NCBI GenBank assembly: GCA_022447545.1
Contig: JAKVBI010000017.1
Span: 62,001-126,000 of the forward strand
DNA length: 64,000 nucleotides
Direction of reading: 5' to 3'
Source of the DNA: Myxococcota bacterium
GTDB lineage: Bacteria > Myxococcota_A > UBA9160 > SMWR01
The translations under genes were made by a program, and so were the position numbers. Positions 25,286 through 33,266 of the stretch are shown piece after piece. Under the pieces are notes generated by a model. It was not told where the DNA came from. It ran no database searches and worked only from the letters and a program-made list of their open reading frames with translations. Position 1 is the stretch's first letter. Each line of letters starts with the position of its first letter.

Positions 25286-26518
25286 GTGCAGCAAGGAGAA
25301 GCTTGGATCATTGATGCCGTTCGGTCCCCGCGCGGCAAGGGCAAGGCGACGGGAGGGCTCCATGAGGTCCACCCCCAGCGAATTCTGGCTCAGGTTTTGA
25401 ATGGGCTACGGGACCGCAATGGCTTCGACACCGCAGAGGTCGATGACGTGGTGATGGGATGCGGAGCGGGGAGTGGCGATCACGCCATGGATATCGCTCG
25501 CATGGCGGCTCTCGATGCTGGATGGGATCTGGACGCTCCCGGCGTGACCCTGAATCGCTTCTGTGGTTCCGGTCAACAAGCGGTGAACTTCGCCGCCATG
25601 GGGGTCCGAGCGGGATTCCAAAACCTCGTCGTGGCGGGGGGTGTGGAATCCATGTCGAGGCCGGCATCCATGCACGTCGACGGTTTTTCGGCGAACAACG
25701 CTCACCTCCGTGAGCAGTACGCCATGGTGCCGCAAGGCATCTCGGCCGATCTGATTGCGACGATCGAGGGGTTCAGTCGCGAAGAGTGCGATCAGTTGGC
25801 GGTGGACAGCCAGAATCGCTGTGATGCGGCGGTGAAGGACGGAAGGTTCGGTGATGCGCTCGTGCCGATCCTGAACGATGAGGGCGACCTTGCGCTTGAT
25901 CATGATGAGTTTCCGCGTCCTGGAACGACGGTGAGTGATCTTGGCAAGTTGCCTCCCAGTTTTGAGCAGATGGGTGCGCATGTCCAAAAAGGTCAGTCTC
26001 TTTCGATTGACGCGACGGCACTGCTCGCATACCCGAACGTCGAGAAGGTCAATCACGTCCACCATGCGGGGAATTCATCGGGTGTGGTCGATGGCGCGTC
26101 GGCAGTGCTCGTCGCTTCACCCGAGTATGCCAAGGCCAACGGGATGAAGCCTCGAGCGCGCGTGGTGATGACGGCCGTCGCGGGAACCGAGCCCGTCATC
26201 ATGTTGACAGCGCCCGGACCTGCGGCGAAGCGCTGCCTCGACAATGCGGGAATGACCTTCGACGACATCGAGCTGTTCGAGGTCAATGAAGCCTTTGCTG
26301 CCGTCGTTCTCAAGTTTCTGAAGGATACCGGTGTCGATTGGGACAAGGTCAATGTCAACGGGGGGGCCATGGCGCTGGGACACCCGATTGGTGCCACGGG
26401 CGGCATGTTGATCGGTACCCTTCTGGACGAGATGGAGCGCCAGGACAAGCAGACTGGGCTCGTCACCATGTGCACGGGTGGCGGAATGGGGACCGCGACG
26501 GTCATCGAGCGGGTTTGA
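25286..26518 (+). CDS. Thiolase (acetyl-CoA acetyltransferase family)
   Basis: A 410-residue thiolase. The nucleophile Cys is in NRFCGSGQQAVNFAA. The later motifs are NEAFAAV, GGAMALGHPIGATGG (catalytic His) and CTGGGMGTATVIE (second catalytic Cys). It cleaves or forms 3-ketoacyl-CoA. The GTG at 25286 is preceded by AAAGGAGA. It starts an apparent operon with an SDR and a SnoaL-like gene. In this setting it probably performs the last thiolytic step in catabolism rather than polyhydroxybutyrate synthesis, although that is not proven. Confidence 0.94.
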   Translation: MQQGEAWIIDAVRSPRGKGKATGGLHEVHPQRILAQVLNGLRDRNGFDTAEVDDVVMGCGAGSGDHAMDIARMAALDAGWDLDAPGVTLNRFCGSGQQAVNFAAMGVRAGFQNLVVAGGVESMSRPASMHVDGFSANNAHLREQYAMVPQGISADLIATIEGFSREECDQLAVDSQNRCDAAVKDGRFGDALVPILNDEGDLALDHDEFPRPGTTVSDLGKLPPSFEQMGAHVQKGQSLSIDATALLAYPNVEKVNHVHHAGNSSGVVDGASAVLVASPEYAKANGMKPRARVVMTAVAGTEPVIMLTAPGPAAKRCLDNAGMTFDDIELFEVNEAFAAVVLKFLKDTGVDWDKVNVNGGAMALGHPIGATGGMLIGTLLDEMERQDKQTGLVTMCTGGGMGTATVIERV

Positions 26519-26636
26519 GACTCTCGGTTTCTTTTTTTTCGATGTTCGCGTGGGCTCGAAAGGCGACGCAGCCGTTCGTCGAAGATGATCTTGTTGCGTT
26601 CGAGCTATTGGATACGCGACACGTGAAGGAGAAGAG

Positions 26637-27551
26637 GTGAAAGATCTTTCGGGCAGAGTAGCGGTGGTGACGGGGGGCGCCGGAGGTATTGGGAAGGCGA
26701 TAGGTGAGGCATTCCTAGCGGAAGGAATGAAGGTCGTTCTTGCCGATGTCTTGGAGGCTGAACTCGATGCGGCAGTGAGTGAAATTTCCTCGGAAGACGT
26801 GATCGGTTGGGTGACGGATGTCACTTCTTTCGAGTCGCTGTGCTCGGTGCGCGATGCAGCGATCGAGAAGTTTGGCGCCGTACATGTCATCTGCAATAAC
26901 GCAGGAGTGGGAGCCGGGGCCAAGGGGCACCTCTGGGAGCATCACCTCAATGACTGGAAGTGGTCCCTCGATGTCAATGTGCTGGGCGTCATCAATGGGA
27001 TGAATGCGTTCGTGCCTACCCTGGTGGCGCAAAACGAAGGGCATGTCGTCAATACGTCGTCGGGTAACGGTGGATACACCCCTCTTGCCAACAGTGGGAT
27101 CTATCCCGTTACGAAGGCAGCCGTTACGACATTGACCGAATGCCTCTGGGGGCAACTCCGTGAGATCGGCTCGGAGGTGGGCGCTTCGATCTTGTTTCCA
27201 TCAACTCGCTCCCCGGGTGTGATGGCGACAGGGATCTGGAAGGCAGGAGCGAACCGGCCTGACCGATATTCGCGTGGAGACGGAGGCACGGTCGTCCGGG
27301 ATGCTCTCTCGGACTACCTCGCGCGGGCGAAAGCAGCCGGAGAGGAGGTCCCCATCGCACCGCTGTCGGAAGTGGGAGAACTGTGCGTGGAGGCGGTTCG
27401 AGATGACGTTTTTTGGGCCACGGTTCCCATGGATCGACAGACCGACAAGCTCCGGGCTCGCACGGAGTCGCAAATTCGACGAACACCGCCCGAATACCTA
27501 CTAGAAGAGACCCTGATGACTCAATCCGCGGACGAGCGCGAGCAGGACTGA
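26637..27551 (+). CDS. Short-chain dehydrogenase/reductase (SDR)
   Basis: A 304-residue classical SDR. The cofactor motif is VVTGGAGGIGKAI, followed by CNNAGVGAG, and the active-site Tyr and Lys are in IYPVTKAAV (YxxxK) with Ser in VNTSSGNGG. It is related to the SDR at 53330-54169 (shared GAVHVICNNAGV/GGVHVVCNNAGV and DWKW). The GTG start at 26637 follows GAAGAGGT. It lies between the thiolase and the SnoaL-like gene, so it may oxidise a hydroxyacyl or alcohol intermediate before thiolysis. Confidence 0.9.
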   Translation: MKDLSGRVAVVTGGAGGIGKAIGEAFLAEGMKVVLADVLEAELDAAVSEISSEDVIGWVTDVTSFESLCSVRDAAIEKFGAVHVICNNAGVGAGAKGHLWEHHLNDWKWSLDVNVLGVINGMNAFVPTLVAQNEGHVVNTSSGNGGYTPLANSGIYPVTKAAVTTLTECLWGQLREIGSEVGASILFPSTRSPGVMATGIWKAGANRPDRYSRGDGGTVVRDALSDYLARAKAAGEEVPIAPLSEVGELCVEAVRDDVFWATVPMDRQTDKLRARTESQIRRTPPEYLLEETLMTQSADEREQD

Positions 27552-27639
27552 GCAGGCCGCTCCGTTGAGGGAGTCCCCCTGTCCGGGCGGCAGGATGAGG
27601 CCCTTGGTTTCGAGGCACTGGAACAGAGGAGATGGAACA

Positions 27640-28095
27640 TTGAGCCATTCGAGGTCGGAGGTGGAATCTGCGTGGAGTCATTTCGTCGAGGTGGGGGACA
27701 GTGGGGATTGGAATGCCTGGGCGGATCTCCACACTGAGGACGGGGTTTGGGTCGAGCATGCCTTCGGCACCATTCGAGGACGGGAGGAAATCCGAGAAGT
27801 CATCACACGGGTCATGAAGCCCGTGCCCATGATGGTCTTCCCGGTCGAGTGGCACGTGATCGAGGGCGATCGCGTTGTCTACTATCCGTGGCAGGTTCTC
27901 CCGGATCCGAAAGGGGGGGATGCGATGTATCGATTCGGGTGCGTGACCATTCTGGAGTACGCGGGGAACGGGCAGTGGTCCTATCAGGAGGATCTCTACA
28001 ATCCGCGAGAGGGCGAAAAGGTCATCAAGCAGTGGCTTGCCGATGGAGGGAAACTCGCCGCTTCGCCCGACGCCCTTGGCTTGCGCGAGGATTGA
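27640..28095 (+). CDS. SnoaL-like / NTF2-fold protein
   Basis: A 151-residue small alpha+beta-barrel protein. The TTG at 27640 is chosen because AGGAG (27627-27631) lies 8 bases upstream and the fold begins there. Features include WSHFVEVGDSGDWNAWADLHTEDG, HAFGTIRGREEIREVI and a C-terminal EDLYNPREGEKVIKQW, all typical for SnoaL-like folds. Its role could be an isomerase, dehydratase or binding protein. It closes the thiolase-SDR operon and is convergent with the GFA-family gene. Confidence 0.7.
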   Translation: MSHSRSEVESAWSHFVEVGDSGDWNAWADLHTEDGVWVEHAFGTIRGREEIREVITRVMKPVPMMVFPVEWHVIEGDRVVYYPWQVLPDPKGGDAMYRFGCVTILEYAGNGQWSYQEDLYNPREGEKVIKQWLADGGKLAASPDALGLRED

Positions 28096-28120
28096 GTGGC
28101 CGGGGTGGCCTGAGCCGGTT

Positions 28121-28567
28121 CTAACCCGTTTTGTCCGATGGGGTGAGGGGCTCGATGCCCGTTGTGCCTCCGAGTCGAGGGAGGCCATCGTCGACAAACG
28201 ACCATTCCGCTCGGTCGTCGAAGTAGAAGTGCGTCTCGGGGGTGCGGTCGATGGAAGTTTCCATGTTGGCAAGCACGATATCGATATGGTCGGGGTGCCG
28301 TGTCGATTCGCAGAATAAGGTGCTTCCGCACCGGGCACAAAAACTCCGGGTGCCATGATCCGAAGAGGCGAATCGAACGAGATCGTTGTCTCCTTCGACG
28401 AGGCGGAACTGGTCATTGGGAACCGCGAACCAAGTCACGAACCCCGCCCCATGGCTGCGGCGGCACATTGAGCAATGGCAGTGCCCGCAGAAAAGGGTGG
28501 GCGGGGCGATGGTGAATCGCACGGTTCCACAAAAGCATGACCCGGTCGCGTTCGGTTCGGTCGCCAT
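28121..28567 (-). CDS. GFA-family (glutathione-dependent formaldehyde-activating enzyme-like) protein
   Basis: A 148-residue zinc protein. Cysteine motifs are GSCFCGTVRF, CGHCHCSMCRRSHG and FCARCGS, the usual GFA set. ATG 28567 follows AAAGGAGA. Family members bind zinc, but most have no proven formaldehyde or glutathione activity, so the name should be read as fold only. It stands alone, convergent with the SnoaL-like gene and divergent from the TauD-type oxygenase. Confidence 0.88.
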   Translation of the reverse strand: MATEPNATGSCFCGTVRFTIAPPTLFCGHCHCSMCRRSHGAGFVTWFAVPNDQFRLVEGDNDLVRFASSDHGTRSFCARCGSTLFCESTRHPDHIDIVLANMETSIDRTPETHFYFDDRAEWSFVDDGLPRLGGTTGIEPLTPSDKTG

Positions 28568-28740
28568 GGGTCTCCTTTGAATCGTCCTGCAGGCTCGGTT
28601 GGAAGGCAGTGTACCGCAGGCAGTCCCGCGGCTTCCGGAGCCGGGTGCAGGGGGCGCCGGAGGTTCTCGGAGGGGCGGGCCCGGTCGTGCAGGGGAGTGC
28701 CTTGGGCGTGGTACGCTGCTTGGGGACCGAAGGAGGATGC

Positions 28741-29700
28741 ATGGCGAGTGCAGTGGCAATGGCGACCAACGCCTACCAGGATCTCGGGCTCGAGTTCCGG
28801 CCGGCATCAGGTCATATCGGCGCCGAGATCCGAGGCGTCGATCTTTCAAAACCGTTGACACCCGAGGTGGTATCGGCCATTCGAAACATCTGGCTGCGGT
28901 GGAAGGTCGTGTTCTTTCGTGATCAGGAGATCAGCCGCGACCAGCACGTGGCCTTCGGCCGTTATTTCGGGGAGGTGACGCCCGCTCACCCGACTCTTCC
29001 AGCTGCGTTTCCCGACCACCCGGAGATTCTGCTTCTCGACAACCGGCAATCAGAAACCATGGGAGGGGCGGTGATTGAGAATCGATGGCACACCGACGTG
29101 ACCTTCGTGCCGAATCCGCCCATGGCCTCCATTCTTCGTGGTGCAGTCATTCCGCCCTATGGAGGAGACACTCAGTGGATCAACCTCGTGGTCGCCTATG
29201 AGCGATTGTCGGAATCGATTCGCTCGTTGATCGATGGATTGCATGCGGTGCACCACAACCACCTTCCGATCTCGAGGGGCGAGCTCTCGTCGGAATACGT
29301 TGAGAAATTCCAGTCTTCCGAAATTCAGTCCGTGCATCCCATGGTTCGCGTTCATCCCGAGACAGGGGAGAAGGCGCTTTTCGTAAATCCAAATTTCACA
29401 AGTCACGTCGTGGAGTTGTCGCGGCAGGAGGGCCGGCACCTACTTGCCATGCTCTACGAGCACCAAGCCAATCCGGAATTCACGGCTCGCTTTCGATGGG
29501 AACCTGGCAGTTTGGCTTTTTGGGACAACCGAGCGACTGCACATTTCGTTCCCACCGACATCCCGCCGGGAATGCACCGGTCGGTGGAGCGAATTACTCT
29601 GGCCGGGGGCTTGCCGGTGGGTCCTGATGGCTCGGAATCCCGTGCCTTGAAGGGAGAGGTGTTCAACAGTTCGGATACGAGCCGCCCGGAGGACGCGTGA
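28741..29700 (+). CDS. TauD/TfdA-family 2-oxoglutarate dioxygenase
   Basis: A 319-residue Fe(II)/2-oxoglutarate dioxygenase. The fold starts with LEFRPASGHIGAEIRGVDLS and VFFRDQEISRDQHVAFGRYFG. The iron ligands are in NRWHTDVTFV (HxD) and AHFVPTD, and the 2-oxoglutarate Arg is in MHRSVERITL. ATG 28741 follows AAGGAGG. Family members hydroxylate taurine, sulfonates, 2,4-D, alkyl sulfates or carnitine precursors. The neighbourhood gives no clear hint, and no ABC transporter for sulfonates is near. Confidence 0.92.
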   Translation: MASAVAMATNAYQDLGLEFRPASGHIGAEIRGVDLSKPLTPEVVSAIRNIWLRWKVVFFRDQEISRDQHVAFGRYFGEVTPAHPTLPAAFPDHPEILLLDNRQSETMGGAVIENRWHTDVTFVPNPPMASILRGAVIPPYGGDTQWINLVVAYERLSESIRSLIDGLHAVHHNHLPISRGELSSEYVEKFQSSEIQSVHPMVRVHPETGEKALFVNPNFTSHVVELSRQEGRHLLAMLYEHQANPEFTARFRWEPGSLAFWDNRATAHFVPTDIPPGMHRSVERITLAGGLPVGPDGSESRALKGEVFNSSDTSRPEDA

Positions 29701-29805
29701 ATCGGTCGGTCCGCGGAGCCTGTTCTTTACGCCCTTGGAACCCTCCTCTACCCTCGGTCGGACTCTAGAAGTCGAATCTCCCGGCCTTCGAGAGAGGAGA
29801 GTCCC

Positions 29806-30384
29806 ATGGCAGAAAAGAACCTTGTCTTGAGCGAGACCGCTTCCAACAAGATCAAAAGCGATCTGGGGAGTGAGAGGCTCGATACCACCGCCCTGCGTGT
29901 AACCGTGGGAGAAGACGGTGCGGCTTTCGATTACCAACTCGAGTTCGTCGATCGATCTGAGAAGGGACCCGAGGATCTGCTGGTCGAGACCAGTGGGGTG
30001 AGGGTCTTCATCGATTCCGAGAGTGCACCGAGGGTGGCGGGAGCGACTCTCGAATACGTGGACGACCTCTCGGGAAGTGGATTTCGCTTCGATAACCCCA
30101 ACTCTCCGGCATTGATCGAGAACCCTCTGGCGGCCCGTGTGCAACGCGTGATCGAGGAATATGTCAATCCGGACGTTGCAGGTCATGGGGGCCACGTGAG
30201 GCTGATGGATGTTCAGGAGACTCGCGTGTTCCTGCGTCTCGGCGGAGGATGCCAGGGCTGTGGAATGGCCGATGTGACTCTCAAGCAGGGCATCGAGTCT
30301 ACTCTGCGCGAACATGTTCCCGAAATCACCGAGGTGCTCGACGTGACCGATCACGAGTCGGGCGCCGATCCCTTCTACGCCTAG
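29806..30384 (+). CDS. nfuA: NfuA-type Fe-S cluster carrier
   Basis: A 192-residue two-domain protein. Residues 1-100 form an A-type-carrier-like (IscA) domain that lacks its cysteines, as in E. coli NfuA. The C-terminal NifU-like domain holds the cluster-binding CxxC in GGGCQGCGMAD (Cys149, Cys152). It would deliver 4Fe-4S clusters to apo-proteins under oxidative stress or iron limitation. ATG 29806 follows GAGAGAGGAGAG. No other Fe-S assembly gene is in the window. Confidence 0.92.
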   Translation: MAEKNLVLSETASNKIKSDLGSERLDTTALRVTVGEDGAAFDYQLEFVDRSEKGPEDLLVETSGVRVFIDSESAPRVAGATLEYVDDLSGSGFRFDNPNSPALIENPLAARVQRVIEEYVNPDVAGHGGHVRLMDVQETRVFLRLGGGCQGCGMADVTLKQGIESTLREHVPEITEVLDVTDHESGADPFYA

Positions 30385-30454
30385 GCCGGGAGAAGAGTCC
30401 TCGAGTCGTTCGGTTCCCAACCCGAGAAAGGCCTTGTCGTCGGATCGTCGGGGG

Positions 30455-30502
30455 GCGGGTGCAGCCCGCGAGGGCTGTGAGATGCACCACTCACAGGGGG
30501 AG
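30455..30502 (+). promoter_or_regulatory. Two small hairpins abutting a ribosome-binding site
   Basis: GCGGG/CCCGC (30455-30469, 5-base loop) is followed by CTGTGAG/CTCACAG (30475-30496, 8-base loop). The 3' arm of the second runs into the GGGGGAG ribosome-binding site (30496-30502) of the frame that starts at 30511. These could be the end of the nfuA transcript or a translational control element. There is no T-tract. Confidence 0.3.
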
Positions 30503-30510
30503 ACCGATCG

Positions 30511-30567
30511 GTGATGAGTTGGCTGGCCGGATTGTCCCTCGTCCTGGGTGTTGCAGGGGTGGTTTGA
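30511..30567 (+). other. Short coding leader ending in an in-frame UGA
   Basis: GGGGGAG (30496-30502) lies properly upstream of GTG 30511 and ATG 30514, which open a hydrophobic peptide (MSWLAGLSLVLGVAGVV) that stops at TGA 30565-30567. The same frame then reads on without interruption (GWSEAGRLAFYAGLLALALA) into the SGNH hydrolase. The simplest reading is that this is the real N-terminus of that protein, split by one stop codon (a TGG-to-TGA change would explain it). Confidence 0.6.
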
Positions 30568-30639
30568 GGTTGGAGCGAGGCCGGTCGCCTGGCGTTTTAC
30601 GCAGGCCTGCTGGCACTGGCACTGGCACTGGGCTCGGGG

Positions 30640-31830
30640 TTGCTGTCATCGCGTGCCATTCGATCGGGCCGAACACCGATAGTGCTTGTGCTCAACACGA
30701 TCGGCTGTCTGCTGGTTGGTATCGTGCTGGTCGATCTCGTCTGGGAGATTTGGCCCGCTGGGAAAACGCCGAAGATCGCAGGCTTTTCCTATCTCGAGGC
30801 GCAGGGCGATCCCGATGCCTTCGTGCGTTGGCAGGAGCGTTCGGTCGCCGAGCAGAAACGAACCGGAATGAATCTCATGCCGGATCCCCGAGGAATGAAC
30901 CCCCACGCTCTTCGGCCAGGACCTGGGCGTTTTCTCGAATCCGAATGGAGCGTCAATGCGCTGGGGTTTCGGGGTCCTGAAATCGCGGTAGAGAAGGGTG
31001 AACACTACCGAATCGTTGCACTGGGCGAGTCCACCACCTTCGGGTCTACGTTGTTCGAGGAGGATCGGCCGTGGCCCGAGGTTCTGGAGGGGCGCATTGC
31101 GAGGGAATTGGATTGTGTGAAGCCGGTCCAGGTCATCAATGCAGATATCCCGGGTTTTACGCTGGCCAACAATCTGGCTCGACTCCCGGCTGAGATCTTT
31201 CCGCTAGAGCCGGATCTGATCGTCTCATACCACGGCTACAACGGTTTCCCCTTTCTACTGGCGCAGATCCCATCGGTTCGGGTCGGGGCACGTCCCGAGA
31301 CACCTCCTCGTCGATCTCCGCTGCTGGGCCGGGTCGAAACCGCGTTGCGAATCTGGTGGTTCAAGCGTCGCTACGACGCCGCTCGTTCCATCGATGAGCG
31401 GGCATTGGAGACCGATGTGCATCTCAGTCGCTATGCGGAGCTATACCGGAAGTTGATTTCGGAGACCCGTGCTCGAGGAGTGGGGCTCGTTCTCGCGACC
31501 TTCAGTATGGCGGTCAATCGCGAGAGCGCCGATGGGATGATTGGCTTTTATGAGCCCATCTTTCCGGATCTGCGGGCTCGCGTTCTTGCGAATTGGCTGC
31601 ACACGGGAATGATCCGACAGTTCGGAGCACACAGCGAGGTGCTTGTGATCGATACGTCACCGGGGCTGGACGGGGCCTATGAGGACGCCTATGTGGATCC
31701 GATTCACTTCAGCCAGGTGGGACGGGAACGGCTGGCCGCCCACATGCTGAACGGTCTTCGCAAGTGGCTTGCCGACAGCCCGGCAGAGTGCCGGGAGCGA
31801 TCGTTGGGTCCGACAGACGCTCGCTCGTGA
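30640..31830 (+). CDS. Membrane-anchored SGNH/GDSL-type hydrolase (N-terminus interrupted)
   Basis: At least 396 residues from TTG 30640. A membrane segment (LNTIGCLLVGIVLVDLVW) is followed by an SGNH-type hydrolase domain: ALGESTTFGS holds the block I nucleophile (Ser131 counted from 30640), then NADIPGFTLANN, SYHGYNGF (block III-like) and the C-terminal Asp/His motif DPIHFSQVGRERLA. Such domains deacylate or acetylate surface polysaccharide or lipids. The frame really extends to 30511 but is broken by UGA at 30565, so translation would require an internal start or readthrough. If the stop is real, the protein lacks its first membrane helix or is a pseudogene. Confidence 0.72.
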   Translation: MLSSRAIRSGRTPIVLVLNTIGCLLVGIVLVDLVWEIWPAGKTPKIAGFSYLEAQGDPDAFVRWQERSVAEQKRTGMNLMPDPRGMNPHALRPGPGRFLESEWSVNALGFRGPEIAVEKGEHYRIVALGESTTFGSTLFEEDRPWPEVLEGRIARELDCVKPVQVINADIPGFTLANNLARLPAEIFPLEPDLIVSYHGYNGFPFLLAQIPSVRVGARPETPPRRSPLLGRVETALRIWWFKRRYDAARSIDERALETDVHLSRYAELYRKLISETRARGVGLVLATFSMAVNRESADGMIGFYEPIFPDLRARVLANWLHTGMIRQFGAHSEVLVIDTSPGLDGAYEDAYVDPIHFSQVGRERLAAHMLNGLRKWLADSPAECRERSLGPTDARS

Positions 31831-31865
31831 GATTCGCGGTGTTTTGGGCTTGCGCGACGGGCGAG

Positions 31866-32624
31866 TCATTGCGCGAGGAGGTGGCCAAGCCCGTCCCACA
31901 ACAGAAGCCGCAGTGCCACTCCTGTGAGCACGATTTTGTAGAAGCGCACGAAGTACACCTCGGAGACGCGCTCGAGGAGCTGACTTCCCAGCCAAGTCCC
32001 CACGATGACGGCGATGCAGAGCAGGGTCAGCGGGAGGGCGTATTCGCCGAACGCGAATCCGACCCATCCGAAGATTACGATCTTCGTCAAGTGTCCGAGG
32101 GTTTGACAAGCGGCCTTGCTCCCCACTAGAGACTGTCGGGTAAGGCCGAGGCCGAGGAAAAAAGGTGCGATGAGCGGTCCGGTGGCACCCACGGTCAGAT
32201 TGAGCGCGCCCACCACCGTCCCCAGAAGTAGAAAGCGGCGCTTTTGTCGCATCTGTTCCGGCCTTGCCCCCAACAGCAACCAGCCAGGTGCCCAGGTGCC
32301 CAGGAGAACGAAAGCGCCGATCAAGCTGCGGGTCGTGGAAGGGTCGAGGGCCTGGAGGATCGCGAGTCCGACGAACCCCATGGGTAAAAGCGGAATCGCG
32401 TAGGGCGCCACCAGACTCCAATTCACGTGACTTCGCTGGATGTAAGTTCGGGATGCATTCGAGACGAGTTGGACGACGGCGTGTAGTGGGATCGCGACCA
32501 TCGGTTCCATGAAGAGAAGCATCACGGTCAGCAGAACGATTCCGCCGGCCATGCCCACGATCCCGGAGAGGACCGAAGTGGCCAGGGCGACGAGAGTTAG
32601 GACCGCGGTTTCGGTGCCACCCAT
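31866..32624 (-). CDS. TSUP (TauE/SafE-type) membrane permease
   Basis: A 252-residue integral membrane protein with about eight hydrophobic segments and the two-fold internal repeat of sulfite/sulfonate exporters. Marks include SVLSGIVGMAGGIVLLTVML near the start, LNLTVGATGPLIAPFFLG in the middle and LTGVALRLLLWDG at the end. It would export anions such as sulfite, sulfonates or organic acids. The start at ATG 32624 is chosen so that it begins 11 bases after the upstream gene's stop. It is the last gene of the six-gene minus-strand run. Confidence 0.87.
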   Translation of the reverse strand: MGGTETAVLTLVALATSVLSGIVGMAGGIVLLTVMLLFMEPMVAIPLHAVVQLVSNASRTYIQRSHVNWSLVAPYAIPLLPMGFVGLAILQALDPSTTRSLIGAFVLLGTWAPGWLLLGARPEQMRQKRRFLLLGTVVGALNLTVGATGPLIAPFFLGLGLTRQSLVGSKAACQTLGHLTKIVIFGWVGFAFGEYALPLTLLCIAVIVGTWLGSQLLERVSEVYFVRFYKIVLTGVALRLLLWDGLGHLLAQ

Positions 32625-32635
32625 TCCAGGCTCTT

Positions 32636-33235
32636 CTACCCGGAGCGGGTGCGCGCTGTGACCCAGCGCAGGCCCGCTCCTATCCATAGGCTCGTAAGAG
32701 CCCATCCCTGCTGGGGGTGAGCACGGATGTCCCCAAAATATGTGAAGGTGAATACCGCCCAGTTGAACCAGAGGCCCATCCGGTGCAACCGGAACCAACG
32801 TGCTCTGCCCAGGCGTCGCACTGATCGATCCGAAGAGGTCAGCACCATGGCGGCGGTGAACGCATAGGCGAGTCCGCCCCCGGTGATGGTCAGGGCGTCG
32901 AGCTGGCTGAAGAAGGGCCCGGGAAATAGAACTCCGAGGGCAATCAACATGAGCAGGTGGAAACCCATGAAGATTCCGAACGACACGCCGAGATAGCGCC
33001 GGTTGGCGACGAGCCAGCGGGTCGTAGCACTCGACCACAAACTCCGAGCACTGGAGGAGACGAAGACGATCCAGAACGAGACCAGGGCCCCTCGCGCCGT
33101 CCAACGCACGCCTGCATGAAGCGCGTCGGCGTCGAATCCCTCCTGAAGGAAGAGCCCCAAAAGCGCAGTGAATGTCGCCAGGCCCGTTGCAAGCGTGATC
33201 CACCAGCCACCTGATGCACGCAATTGGGTGTTCAC
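32636..33235 (-). CDS. Ferric-reductase-like transmembrane protein
   Basis: A 199-residue membrane protein with five or six hydrophobic helices. Histidines are spaced as in di-heme ferric-reductase-like domains: GFHLLMLIALGVLFPG and RLHRMGLWFNWAVFTFTYFG. GTG 33235 follows GGAGAAAG. The group includes MsrQ and other cytochrome b-type quinol oxidoreductases, and heme binding here is inferred from His positions. It lies between the CX5R phosphatase gene and the TSUP gene and could hand electrons to a periplasmic partner, but none is obvious nearby. Confidence 0.65.
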   Translation of the reverse strand: MNTQLRASGGWWITLATGLATFTALLGLFLQEGFDADALHAGVRWTARGALVSFWIVFVSSSARSLWSSATTRWLVANRRYLGVSFGIFMGFHLLMLIALGVLFPGPFFSQLDALTITGGGLAYAFTAAMVLTSSDRSVRRLGRARWFRLHRMGLWFNWAVFTFTYFGDIRAHPQQGWALTSLWIGAGLRWVTARTRSG

Positions 33236-33266
33236 TTCGATCTTTCTCCAGCCATTGCCCCGATTC

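Noticed and set aside
26525-26541. T-rich stretch after the thiolase gene as a terminator
   Set aside because: There is a T run but no stem upstream of it, and the SDR appears to continue the operon.
27124-28416. A 430-codon minus-strand frame across the SDR and SnoaL-like genes
   Set aside because: Pro/Arg/Ser-rich translation without domains, overlapping two well-supported genes on the other strand.
29440-30420. A 326-codon minus-strand frame opposite nfuA and the end of the TauD-type gene
   Set aside because: It overlaps the conserved NfuA CxxC region on the opposite strand and has no family resemblance.
30565-30620. UGA at 30565 as a selenocysteine codon
   Set aside because: The codon lies in a hydrophobic leader, no Cys would be expected there, and no convincing SECIS-like stem-loop follows it; a Trp-to-stop change is simpler.
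30609-30631. Short GGCACT tandem repeat in the SGNH hydrolase leader
   Set aside because: It encodes Ala-Leu repeats in a membrane helix and has too few copies to suggest slippage on its own.
31852-31878. Direct repeat TTGCGCGA at 31852 and 31870 between convergent genes
   Set aside because: Only eight bases repeated once, likely by chance at this GC content; not an attachment site or insertion target.
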